A stretch of 64,000 bases of DNA. It comes from Scatolibacter rhodanostii. Lineage in GTDB: Bacteria; Bacillota; Clostridia; Oscillospirales; Acutalibacteraceae. The position numbers were made by a program, and so were the translations under genes. A model generated the notes under the pieces. The model ran no database searches. It was not told the DNA's origin and saw only the letters and a list, made by a program, of their open reading frames with translations. The DNA lies in contig NZ_FZLO01000001.1 of the NCBI RefSeq assembly GCF_900197595.1, positions 620,001 through 684,000 of the forward strand, given 5' to 3'. Positions 56,652-64,000 of the stretch are shown here, piece after piece (the stretch's first letter is position 1; every line of letters begins with the position of its first letter).

Positions 56652-58097
56652 TTAAAATTTGGTAAGTGCCAATTTCAGACGATTTAAAGATTCTTCTTTA
56701 CCTAAAAGCAATAAAATTTCCATTGCACCACCCGGTGTGACAAGAGTTCCGGCGGCGGCAATTCTAACCGGCCAAAGCAAAGTTCCGTTTTTCACTACTA
56801 ATTTCTCTGCTAATGCAATCAAACTGTCATGAATCGTATTCAGTTCCCAATTCGGCAGATTCTCTAATACCGCAATTGCTTCTTCAATCATTGCGGGTGA
56901 GTTTTCAAGATTCGTCTTGCTTTTCTTATTAATAAAGAATTCTGCTGAATAGTCAGGAAGTGTTTTAAAGAAAGAAAGAATGGCAGGAATTTCACTAAAC
57001 TTTGTAATTCTTTTTTGCAGAATACTTTGCAGTACATCCCCATCTTTTGTTTCAGTTCCGAAAATTTCTTGATAATATGGCATTGCGTGTTTTAAGAAAG
57101 ATTCATTATCCATATTCTTAATATATTCGCCGTTCATCCAGGTGAGCTTGTCATAATCAAATGTTGCCGGTGATTTGCTGATACCGTCAACAGAAAAGTT
57201 TTCAACTAATTCTGCTAGTGAAAAAATCTCTTGGTTGCCTTTTGGCGACCAACCTAAAAGAGCAATATAGTTGGTGATAGCCTCGGCAAGATAACCCTCT
57301 GCTTGCAATCCGGCGAAGCTTGTTGAGCCATGACGCTTAGAAAGCTTTGATACACTGCCATCTTCATTTTTGCCCATGATCAGCGGCAAATGCAGATATT
57401 GTGGTACTTCCCAACCAAAGGCTTCATATAGTCTGCTATATTTAGGCGTCGAAGTCAGATATTCGCTACCACGAATAACACAGTTAATATCCATTAAGTG
57501 GTCATCAATAACATTAGCAAAGTTATAAGTTGGATAGCCGTCTGCTTTCAGCAAAATCTGATCTTCAATCTCTTTGTTTTCAATGGTGATATGCCCAAAC
57601 ACGGCATCATCAAAAGAGGTAGAACCCTCAACCGGCATCTTTTGACGGATAACATAAGGCATTCCTGCTTCTAATAGCTTTTGTACTTCTTCTTGCGGCA
57701 AATCACGGCAGTGGCGGTCATATCCACCCAAACCATGTTCATCATGCAAAGAATCCAATCTCTCTTTCGAGCAAAAGCAGTAATAAGCCTTGCCTTCTTT
57801 CACAAGCTGCTCCGCATAAGGAAGATAGCTATCTTTTCGCTCACTTTGCACATAAGGTGCGTAAGCTCCGCCGATATCGGGACCTTCATCATGTGTAAGC
57901 CCAACTGTTTTCAGCGTTTGATAGATGACCTGTTCTGCCCCTTCTACCAGACGTTCTCTGTCTGTATCCTCAATTCTCAGCACAAAGGTGCCTTGTTGTG
58001 ATTTTGCTGCCAAATAGGCAAACAGAGCCGTTCTCAAGTTACCAACGTGCATAAAACCGGTTGGACTGGGAGCGAACCTGGTTCTGATTTTCGCCAT
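56652..58097 (-). CDS. gltX: Glutamyl-tRNA synthetase
   Basis: A 481-residue class I synthetase. The HIGH motif is PSPTGFMHVGN and the KMSKS motif SKLSKRHGS near 250. CFCSKERLD near residue 110 is the zinc-site region (partial Cys set, later HC). The C-terminal helical anticodon domain is standard. It is the first gene of the two-gene synthetase operon with AAAGGGAA 10 nt before the ATG. Confidence 0.96.
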   Translation of the reverse strand: MAKIRTRFAPSPTGFMHVGNLRTALFAYLAAKSQQGTFVLRIEDTDRERLVEGAEQVIYQTLKTVGLTHDEGPDIGGAYAPYVQSERKDSYLPYAEQLVKEGKAYYCFCSKERLDSLHDEHGLGGYDRHCRDLPQEEVQKLLEAGMPYVIRQKMPVEGSTSFDDAVFGHITIENKEIEDQILLKADGYPTYNFANVIDDHLMDINCVIRGSEYLTSTPKYSRLYEAFGWEVPQYLHLPLIMGKNEDGSVSKLSKRHGSTSFAGLQAEGYLAEAITNYIALLGWSPKGNQEIFSLAELVENFSVDGISKSPATFDYDKLTWMNGEYIKNMDNESFLKHAMPYYQEIFGTETKDGDVLQSILQKRITKFSEIPAILSFFKTLPDYSAEFFINKKSKTNLENSPAMIEEAIAVLENLPNWELNTIHDSLIALAEKLVVKNGTLLWPVRIAAAGTLVTPGGAMEILLLLGKEESLNRLKLALTKF

Positions 58098-58212
58098 GAT
58101 TTAATCATTCCCTTTCAAAGATACCTCCAAAATCTGTCTAAAGTTTGCCTTTAATAGGCTCTAAACTTTCAGAACTGCTTGGATTTATGATATATTCATT
58201 ATTGTAAGCCAT

Positions 58213-58241
58213 ATTATAACAAAAAATCCCTCTATAAGCAA
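58213..58241 (-). promoter_or_regulatory. gltX promoter
   Basis: On the minus strand TTGCTT (58241-58236), 17-bp spacer, TATAAT (58218-58213). The 108-nt leader contains AAAGTTT-AGA-GCCT/AGGC-AAACTTT, a moderately stable hairpin with no terminator tail. The 58242-58421 stretch is AT-rich with no other gene. Confidence 0.65.
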
Positions 58242-58421
58242 AGCACTTTCTAAAGTTTTTTTATTTATACGCTGCTTTTCTCTCTTTTCTTAAAATTTTA
58301 GATGATTCTGTATTAAACTTATAGTATAATAATAGATATATTTCAGCTTTTTGAGTTTCTAAATTCAATTATGAAAAAGAATATAAGAGATTTTAAAAAT
58401 TAGTAAAAAAGAGGTATGAAG

Positions 58422-60596
58422 ATGGATTTTACAAAATTTCTGGCTCAAGAATTTAACAAAAACGAATTGCATATGACCAATATTATCGCCCTCATTGACG
58501 AAGGTAACACCATTCCGTTTATCGCTAGATACCGCAAAGAGATGACCGGCTCTTGTGATGATCAGGTTTTGCGAGAAATCTATGACAGACTAAACTATCT
58601 GCGCAACCTTGAAAAGCGAAAAGAAGATGTCATAGAATCTATTACCAACCAAGGAAAAATGACGGACGAGCTTCTTTTGTCTCTTCAAAATGTTACGACA
58701 CTGGCTGAAGTAGAGGACCTCTATCGCCCTTATAAGCAAAAACGCCGCACGCGCGCCACAATTGCCCGTGAAAAAGGCCTTGAACCGCTGGCAGAATTGA
58801 TTTTTGCCCAAGACATCAAAACAGGCACAATTGAGGATTTAGCTCGTCCCTTTGTAAATGAAGAGAAAGAAGTCTTGGACACTGACTCCGCCATTGCCGG
58901 TGCATTGGATATTATCGCCGAACAACTCTCAGACGATGCCGAACTACGCCGCCGTTTGCGTGCCGCAAAGCTTGCCAACACACAGCTCACCTCTAAAGCA
59001 AACACGGAAGAAGATAGCGTTTATCGACTCTATTATGACTTTGCTGAACCGATTGCCAAACTGCCCAGTCACCGTATTCTCGCTATTAATCGTGGTGAAA
59101 AAGAGGGTTTGCTAAAGGTTTCGATTGAAACAAATAATGAAAAAGCCGTTGGTGCTATGGAACGCTTTGCCCTAAAAGGGAACAGCCTGACTACCTCTTT
59201 GGTTGCCGACGCTATCAAAGATTCATGGCAGCGATTGATTTTCCCGTCCTTAGAAAGAGAAATCCGAAATGAAATGACAGAAAAAGCATCTGAACAAGCG
59301 ATTAAAATGTTTGGGCTAAACTTAAAGCCTTTGCTTTTGCAGCCACCCGTCAACGGAAAAGTGGTGCTCGGTTTCGACCCAGCTTATCGTACAGGTTGTA
59401 AAATCGCTGTCGTTGACCCCACGGGAAAAGTGCTTGATACTACAGTGGTCTACCCCACCCCACCTCATAAAAAGATTGAAGAAGCAAAGCAAAAACTAAA
59501 AGCACTCATCAATAAACACAATATTGAAGTATTTGCCATCGGAAACGGAACAGCTTCGAAAGAATCCGAAATCTTTGTAGCGGAGCTGTTAAAAGAGATT
59601 CCACAATCGGTTTCCTACGCTATGGTCAACGAGGCGGGCGCATCGGTTTATTCTGCATCTAAACTGGCGGCAGAAGAGTTTCCGGAATATGACGTATCGC
59701 TGCGAAGTGCCGTTTCTATTGCCCGAAGACTACAAGACCCCTTAGCCGAGTTGGTTAAAATCGACCCAAAAGCAATTGGCGTCGGACAATATCAGCATGA
59801 TATGCCTGTGGCGAGACTTGACGAACAGCTCACCGGTGTAGTAGAAGACTGTGTGAACGCTGTCGGCATTGACGTGAACACCGCTTCGGCTTCTTTGCTT
59901 TCTTATATTTCAGGACTTTCCATGGCAGTTTCTAAAAATGTATGTGCTTACCGTGAAGAAAACGGGGCTTTTACCGCTAGAACACAGTTTAAAAAAGTAC
60001 CCAAACTTGGGCCGAAAGCCTTTGAACAGTGCGCAGGGTTTCTAAGAATTCGAGATGGCAAAAATATTCTCGATAACACTTCTGTCCATCCTGAATCTTA
60101 CGAAGCAGCACAAAAACTACTTGATCTTTTTTCCTACAGCAAAAAGGATGTTGCTGCCGGAGACATTGCTTCGCTGCCTGACAATGTGCAAAAATATGGA
60201 CTTGCCAAAACAGCCGAAGAATGTGGTGTAGGCGTTCCTACTTTACAGGACATTATTGCTGAACTGCTCAAACCCGGCCGTGATGTACGAGATAGTTTAC
60301 CGAAACCGATTCTCCGTGACGACGTGCTGAATATGGAAGACTTACTGCCAGGTATGGATTTTATGGGCACGGTGCGCAATGTCATTGATTTTGGCGCTTT
60401 CATTGATATCGGCGTGCATCAAGACGGACTTGTCCACATTTCTCGCATTGCTGACCGCTATATCAAACACCCCTCCGAAGTTGTCAAAGTGGGCGATGTT
60501 GTAAAGGTATGGGTCTTGGCAGTAGAACCTGAGAAAAAACGAATTTCTTTAACGATGAGAGAATCGGATGTGAAAACAAGAAGCGAAGACAAGTAA
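58422..60596 (+). CDS. tex: Tex-family RNA-binding transcription accessory protein
   Basis: A 724-residue protein with the N-terminal Tex helix-turn-helix region (ALIDEGNTIPFIARYRKE), a YqgF-like domain (GFDPAYRTGCKIAVVD near 320), helix-hairpin-helix repeats (about 485-560) and a C-terminal S1 domain (GTVRNVIDFGAFIDIG near 650). Tex binds RNA and influences transcription and stress tolerance. The ATG at 58422 is chosen since AAGAGGT ends just before an ATG two codons earlier. Confidence 0.95.
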   Translation: MDFTKFLAQEFNKNELHMTNIIALIDEGNTIPFIARYRKEMTGSCDDQVLREIYDRLNYLRNLEKRKEDVIESITNQGKMTDELLLSLQNVTTLAEVEDLYRPYKQKRRTRATIAREKGLEPLAELIFAQDIKTGTIEDLARPFVNEEKEVLDTDSAIAGALDIIAEQLSDDAELRRRLRAAKLANTQLTSKANTEEDSVYRLYYDFAEPIAKLPSHRILAINRGEKEGLLKVSIETNNEKAVGAMERFALKGNSLTTSLVADAIKDSWQRLIFPSLEREIRNEMTEKASEQAIKMFGLNLKPLLLQPPVNGKVVLGFDPAYRTGCKIAVVDPTGKVLDTTVVYPTPPHKKIEEAKQKLKALINKHNIEVFAIGNGTASKESEIFVAELLKEIPQSVSYAMVNEAGASVYSASKLAAEEFPEYDVSLRSAVSIARRLQDPLAELVKIDPKAIGVGQYQHDMPVARLDEQLTGVVEDCVNAVGIDVNTASASLLSYISGLSMAVSKNVCAYREENGAFTARTQFKKVPKLGPKAFEQCAGFLRIRDGKNILDNTSVHPESYEAAQKLLDLFSYSKKDVAAGDIASLPDNVQKYGLAKTAEECGVGVPTLQDIIAELLKPGRDVRDSLPKPILRDDVLNMEDLLPGMDFMGTVRNVIDFGAFIDIGVHQDGLVHISRIADRYIKHPSEVVKVGDVVKVWVLAVEPEKKRISLTMRESDVKTRSEDK

Positions 60597-60614
60597 AGCT
60601 AACAAGCTTTACTT
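60591..60614. terminator. Bidirectional hairpin between tex and the GNAT gene
   Basis: AAGTAAAGCT-AACA-AGCTTTACTT, a perfect 10-bp stem that includes both stop codons. Confidence 0.6.
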
Positions 60615-61136
60615 TATGATAAGCTGATATGCGTTCCGTTCCCCGTTGGGAATCCCCAATTCAATTTTGCCTCTATAGGTAAACCCGGCACGCAAAATTA
60701 CTTTTTGCATAATTTTGTTGTTGGGATGGGTATCAATGCGGATGTCCTGGTATCCAGCTTCAAACGCTTCATTAATGACCTCTTGCATTAGTATAGCCGC
60801 AAACCCTTTACCCCGAACGTTAGGATCTATTGCTACACGGTGAACGGAAATGTAATTGTCCGATTTTCCTACCCAGTTTCCATCTGAAATATGGTTGTAA
60901 TGTTCATCTTGCCCTTTAACAAGTGCCGTATAGCCATGAATTTTGTCTGCCTGCGTTAGAACATACCCTTCGCCTTTAGAGAGATCATCTCGTATTTTTG
61001 TCAAATTGGGGCCCGAACCATTCTGCCACTGCGGAAGCCCTTGTTCCTTTAAAAACTCCTGTGCAAAAAGTATTACTTCATAGACTTCATTTTCTTCAAA
61101 TTTATAGGCTTTTCTTACCTTAATTTGTTCCTGCAT
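60609..61136 (-). CDS. GNAT-family N-acetyltransferase
   Basis: A 175-residue single GNAT domain. The acetyl-CoA loop is in VHRVAIDPNVRGKGFAAIL (R-x-x-G-x-G near residue 110), followed by the DIRIDTHPNNKIMQ segment typical of the amino-group acetylating subfamily. Substrate unknown. Convergent with tex. Confidence 0.85.
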   Translation of the reverse strand: MQEQIKVRKAYKFEENEVYEVILFAQEFLKEQGLPQWQNGSGPNLTKIRDDLSKGEGYVLTQADKIHGYTALVKGQDEHYNHISDGNWVGKSDNYISVHRVAIDPNVRGKGFAAILMQEVINEAFEAGYQDIRIDTHPNNKIMQKVILRAGFTYRGKIELGIPNGERNAYQLIIK

Positions 61137-61289
61137 AAAAGCTTTTGCTCCTTCAGATTATCTATTTTTTGCTTATTATATACTTGGTGTTCTGATAATG
61201 CAATCCTACTTTTATAATATTTATTTTCATTTTATTTGAATTTCACTTCTTTTATAAACCGCCATAAAAAACGGATTTTAGAGAGTTTA

Positions 61290-61341
61290 TTGTCAACTAT
61301 CTGACAAAGCCGTTGATTTTCTCTAATTATTCGATTATAAT
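61290..61341 (+). promoter_or_regulatory. Aldolase promoter with an upstream inverted repeat
   Basis: TTGATT (61313-61318), 17-bp spacer, TATAAT (61336-61341). Just upstream, TTGTCA-ACTATC-TGACAA (61290-61307) is a 6-6-6 inverted repeat that could be an operator. Confidence 0.6.
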
Positions 61342-61384
61342 GTAAATAAAGCTATGTCAAAATTAAAATTTTGGAGGATATATT

Positions 61385-62248
61385 ATGTTAGTTTCAGCAA
61401 AAGAAATGTTAACAAAAGCAAAGGAAGGCAAATATGCTGTTGGTCAATTCAATATCAATAACCTTGAATGGACAAAAGCTGTTCTGCTAACCGCTCAAGA
61501 AAATAATTCACCTGTTATTTTAGGCGTTTCTGAAGGCGCTGCCAAATATATGTGTGGTTTTAACACTGTCACCGCTATGGTAAAAGGTATGATTGATACT
61601 TTAAAGATTACTGTTCCGGTTGCTCTTCATCTTGACCACGGAACCTATGAAGGTGCTAAGCAAGCTATTGCTGATGGTTTCTCTTCTATCATGTTTGACG
61701 GTTCTCATTATGGCATTGAAGAAAACATTGAAAAAACAAAAGAAATTGTAGCACTTTGCGCTACACAAGGTCTTTCTGTTGAAGCTGAAGTTGGTTCCAT
61801 CGGCGGTGAAGAAGACGGCGTAATCGGTGCCGGCGAAGTAGCTGACCCTAACGAATGCAAACAAATTGCTGATTTAGGCGTTGATATGTTAGCTGCTGGT
61901 ATTGGTAACATTCACGGTGTTTATCCTGAAAACTGGACCGGTCTTAGCTTTGATACCTTGGATGCTATTCAGCAGTTGACCGGCAAAATGCCTCTTGTTC
62001 TGCACGGCGGCACTGGAATCCCAGAAGATATGATTGCCAAAGCCATTTCTTTGGGCGTTTCTAAAATTAACGTAAATACCGAGTGCCAGCTTTCCTTTGC
62101 TGCTGCTACACGTAAGTATGTAGAAGAAGGCAAAGATTTGAAGGGTAAAGGCTTTGACCCTCGCAAACTTTTGAACCCCGGCTTTGAAGCTATTAAAGCA
62201 ACTGTTAAAGAAAAAATGGAATTGTTCGGTTCTGTTAACAAAGCTTAA
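61385..62248 (+). CDS. fba: Class II fructose-bisphosphate aldolase
   Basis: A 287-residue zinc aldolase that cleaves fructose-1,6-bisphosphate in glycolysis. The zinc site is in ALHLDHGT near residue 80, the second His in GNIHGVYP near 178 and the third in VLHGGTGIP near 207, followed by the phosphate-binding NVNTE. GGAGG precedes the ATG. It is monocistronic and has many favoured codons, as expected of a highly expressed gene. Confidence 0.95.
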   Translation: MLVSAKEMLTKAKEGKYAVGQFNINNLEWTKAVLLTAQENNSPVILGVSEGAAKYMCGFNTVTAMVKGMIDTLKITVPVALHLDHGTYEGAKQAIADGFSSIMFDGSHYGIEENIEKTKEIVALCATQGLSVEAEVGSIGGEEDGVIGAGEVADPNECKQIADLGVDMLAAGIGNIHGVYPENWTGLSFDTLDAIQQLTGKMPLVLHGGTGIPEDMIAKAISLGVSKINVNTECQLSFAAATRKYVEEGKDLKGKGFDPRKLLNPGFEAIKATVKEKMELFGSVNKA

Positions 62249-62268
62249 TTGATTTGTTTTTGCTAACT

Positions 62269-62300
62269 AAAAAACCGCCTATCTTGTTAGGCGGTTTTTC
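62269..62300 (+). terminator. Aldolase terminator
   Basis: AAAAACCGCCTA and its perfect complement around a 6-nt loop with a T tail. Confidence 0.92.
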
Positions 62301-62324
62301 TTTTTTGCTTTTTTTAATGATATG

Positions 62325-62353
62325 TTGTAAAAAGAAGGAAATTGTGATATACT
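62325..62353 (+). promoter_or_regulatory. Promoter of the pseudokinase gene
   Basis: TTGTAA (62325-62330), 17-bp spacer, extended -10 TGATATACT ending at 62353. Confidence 0.6.
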
Positions 62354-62398
62354 AATTATCTAAATGCATAGATATCAGGTTCATAGTGGGAGGTCGGA

Positions 62399-63997
62399 AT
62401 GAACGGACAAGAAATATTGTGCATGAACTGTTTTGCTGCTCCCATTTCTGATGGGGATTCACACTGTCATGTATGCGGTTGGGATAATTCCAGACCGCAA
62501 ATTTCGTGCGGTCTAAAATATCAAACCTTTTTAAATGGTCGTTATGTTGTTGGTCGAGTTAAGTCCATCAACGGTGAAGGACTAACCTATTCCGCTTTTG
62601 ATAAGCTCAAGAAAAAAATGGTGGAGATAAAAGAATTTTATCCTCTGTCTATTTCAAAGCGCAATGCAGAAGATAACACCATTATCCCTTTTGAAGGACA
62701 AGAATCTCTTTTTGAAGAATATCTTGATCAATTTATTGAACTCTCTAAAAATATAAGCCGTTTAAAAGAAGTGACGGTTGTTCATTCCATTCTAGATATT
62801 TTTGAAGAAAACTATACAGCTTATGCTGTTTATGAATTTGTCCCTTCCCTATCCCTTAAAAAACATGTGCAGAAAAATGGAGTTTTTTCATGGAACACTG
62901 CTCATAATATGTTCCTGCCTGTTCTCACAGCCTTAGGCTTGATTAACTCACTTGGCGTAACACATTTAGGCATTTCACCTGAAACGTTGCGAGTCACTGG
63001 CGAACGAAACCTCTTGATTACCGGATTTGCCATTCCTGCCATTCGAACCGCTTTGGATGATGAGCTTTCCAAAGAGATTTTTGAAGGCAGCTCCGCTATT
63101 GAACAGTATGCTGAAAACACTACTTGCAGTGAAACTACTGATGTTTATGCCTTCACGGCTTCTCTGCTTTATGCCATTACTGGTTCTCTGCCAAATGAAG
63201 CACCTAAGAGATTATTAGACCCCAAGCTATTAATTCCAAGAGAATATTTGAAAGATTTACCACCTTACGTTGTAACGGCGATTGCTAATGCCTTGCAAGT
63301 AAAGCCAGAAGATCGCACAGCCAGTTTTGATCGTTTAAAAGCAGAATTTTCTGCTGCCCCCACTGCTATTGTAACGGCCAGTTCTCCTGCTGCCATTCGC
63401 AGCTTGCCTGAGAAAGACAGTGAATTGCCAAAAAGCTATCGCATTCCTTCTTATGCCTGGTTGATTGGGAGCACGGTTCTTACCATTATTGCCATTGTAT
63501 TGATTGCCGTGGTTTGGATAAAAAAATCGCCCAGTCGTGGTGACGATACAAATACCTCTAGTGTTGCTGCTGTGCAAATGGAGGCACCTAACATTATTAA
63601 CAGTGATGCGGCAGAAATTCAAACGCGCATTGATAACGGAGACTTGAAATTCAAATTGCATATTCAATCTCGCATTTTAAATGACACTGTCGAAGAGGGT
63701 CATATTATTACGCAAAATCCTGAACCTGGCGAAATGATTGCAGAAGGCGACAAAATTGTAATTACCGTCAGCAAAGGCAAAGAAGAACGCACGCTACCTG
63801 AAATTCAAGGAATGTCGTTCACCGAACTACACACCAATTTGACTGAGAATGGGTTTGAGGTCTTACGTAAAGATGAACCCAGTGAAGATATTCAGTTTGG
63901 CAATGTCATTCGATATGAAGATGCTAATGCAGGTGACAAATTGAAGTATGGTTCAACCATAACACTTGTGGTAAGTGCGGGTCCTGCAGAAGAATAA
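62399..63997 (+). CDS. Zinc-ribbon pseudokinase with membrane helix and PASTA-like repeats
   Basis: A 532-residue membrane protein. A zinc ribbon (C8, C11, C23, C26) precedes a protein-kinase-like domain (about 40-320). The beta-3 Lys is kept (EIKEFYP, K78), but the HRD loop reads HLGISPETL (189-197), losing the catalytic Asp, Lys and Asn, and the DFG region reads TGFAIP, losing the metal Asp. So it should not phosphorylate. One helix (352-374) leads to two extracellular PASTA-like repeats (about 396-459 and 463-528). GGGAGG precedes the ATG. Inference: a wall-sensing scaffold. The stop lies 3 bases from the window end. Confidence 0.85.
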   Translation: MNGQEILCMNCFAAPISDGDSHCHVCGWDNSRPQISCGLKYQTFLNGRYVVGRVKSINGEGLTYSAFDKLKKKMVEIKEFYPLSISKRNAEDNTIIPFEGQESLFEEYLDQFIELSKNISRLKEVTVVHSILDIFEENYTAYAVYEFVPSLSLKKHVQKNGVFSWNTAHNMFLPVLTALGLINSLGVTHLGISPETLRVTGERNLLITGFAIPAIRTALDDELSKEIFEGSSAIEQYAENTTCSETTDVYAFTASLLYAITGSLPNEAPKRLLDPKLLIPREYLKDLPPYVVTAIANALQVKPEDRTASFDRLKAEFSAAPTAIVTASSPAAIRSLPEKDSELPKSYRIPSYAWLIGSTVLTIIAIVLIAVVWIKKSPSRGDDTNTSSVAAVQMEAPNIINSDAAEIQTRIDNGDLKFKLHIQSRILNDTVEEGHIITQNPEPGEMIAEGDKIVITVSKGKEERTLPEIQGMSFTELHTNLTENGFEVLRKDEPSEDIQFGNVIRYEDANAGDKLKYGSTITLVVSAGPAEE

Positions 63998-64000
63998 CGT

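Overview
The window is AT-rich chromosomal DNA from an anaerobic, probably endospore-forming Clostridia-type Firmicute. The grounds are Gram-positive Shine-Dalgarno sites before nearly every gene, a leucine T-box, sporulation-type genes (yunB, a cwlD-like amidase), rubredoxin, a sodium-pump decarboxylase beta subunit, DivIVA-like and PF04020 proteins, and PerR/Zur-type regulators. An Oscillospiraceae-like lineage is my inference. There is no rRNA, CRISPR array, prophage or intact insertion sequence; one tRNA (Ser, CGA) is present.

Layout. 1-4.5 kb: the 3' end of a coiled-coil gene, then three cyclic-di-GMP proteins (degenerate GGDEF plus HD-GYP; active-type GGDEF; tandem HD-GYP). 4.5-14 kb: a leftward run galE-maf-yunB-ligA-galK-luxS-cwlD-like-radA-xer, with an operator-like palindrome at the xer promoter. 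14-20 kb: tRNA-Ser, a GNAT acetyltransferase, then a leftward set of three glycoside-hydrolase-type genes (DUF5060/DUF4038 barrel, GH172/DUF2961, GH32) suggesting use of an unusual fructose-containing sugar. 20-23 kb: rubredoxin and a polar amino acid ABC transporter behind two phased palindromes. 23-31 kb: gltB-gltD glutamate synthase with an odd leader (promoter, early terminator, 27-codon ORF), divergent from the NAD(P)HX repair gene. 31-37 kb: leuA-leuB under a Leu T-box, a histidine phosphatase, and asnB.

37-41 kb: a zinc-uptake operon, consisting of a Fur-family (Zur-like) repressor, a small His/Cys membrane protein, a ZnuA-type lipoprotein with a ZinT domain inserted inside it, znuC and znuB. 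41-45 kb: PF04020 membrane protein, DivIVA-like protein, oadG-like/oadB pair with a long leader hairpin, PerR-like regulator, SH3 lipoprotein. 45-50 kb: tmk - DJ-1 - 5-FTHF cyclo-ligase - mltG - U32 protease-like operon. 50-58 kb: a one-piece MacB-like ABC exporter, a PLP aminotransferase, and gltX-glnS. 58-64 kb: tex, a GNAT protein, class II fructose-bisphosphate aldolase, and a membrane pseudokinase with a zinc ribbon and two PASTA-like repeats.

Most of the window is core metabolism and housekeeping. Nitrogen and amino acid metabolism recurs (gltBD, asnB, leuAB, glnS/gltX, amino acid ABC transporter). The least ordinary parts are the nested ZinT-in-ZnuA protein, the GH172/GH32 cluster, the gltB leader, the pseudokinase, and several strong palindromes on promoters. 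All starts were re-chosen by Shine-Dalgarno placement; no database search was possible.
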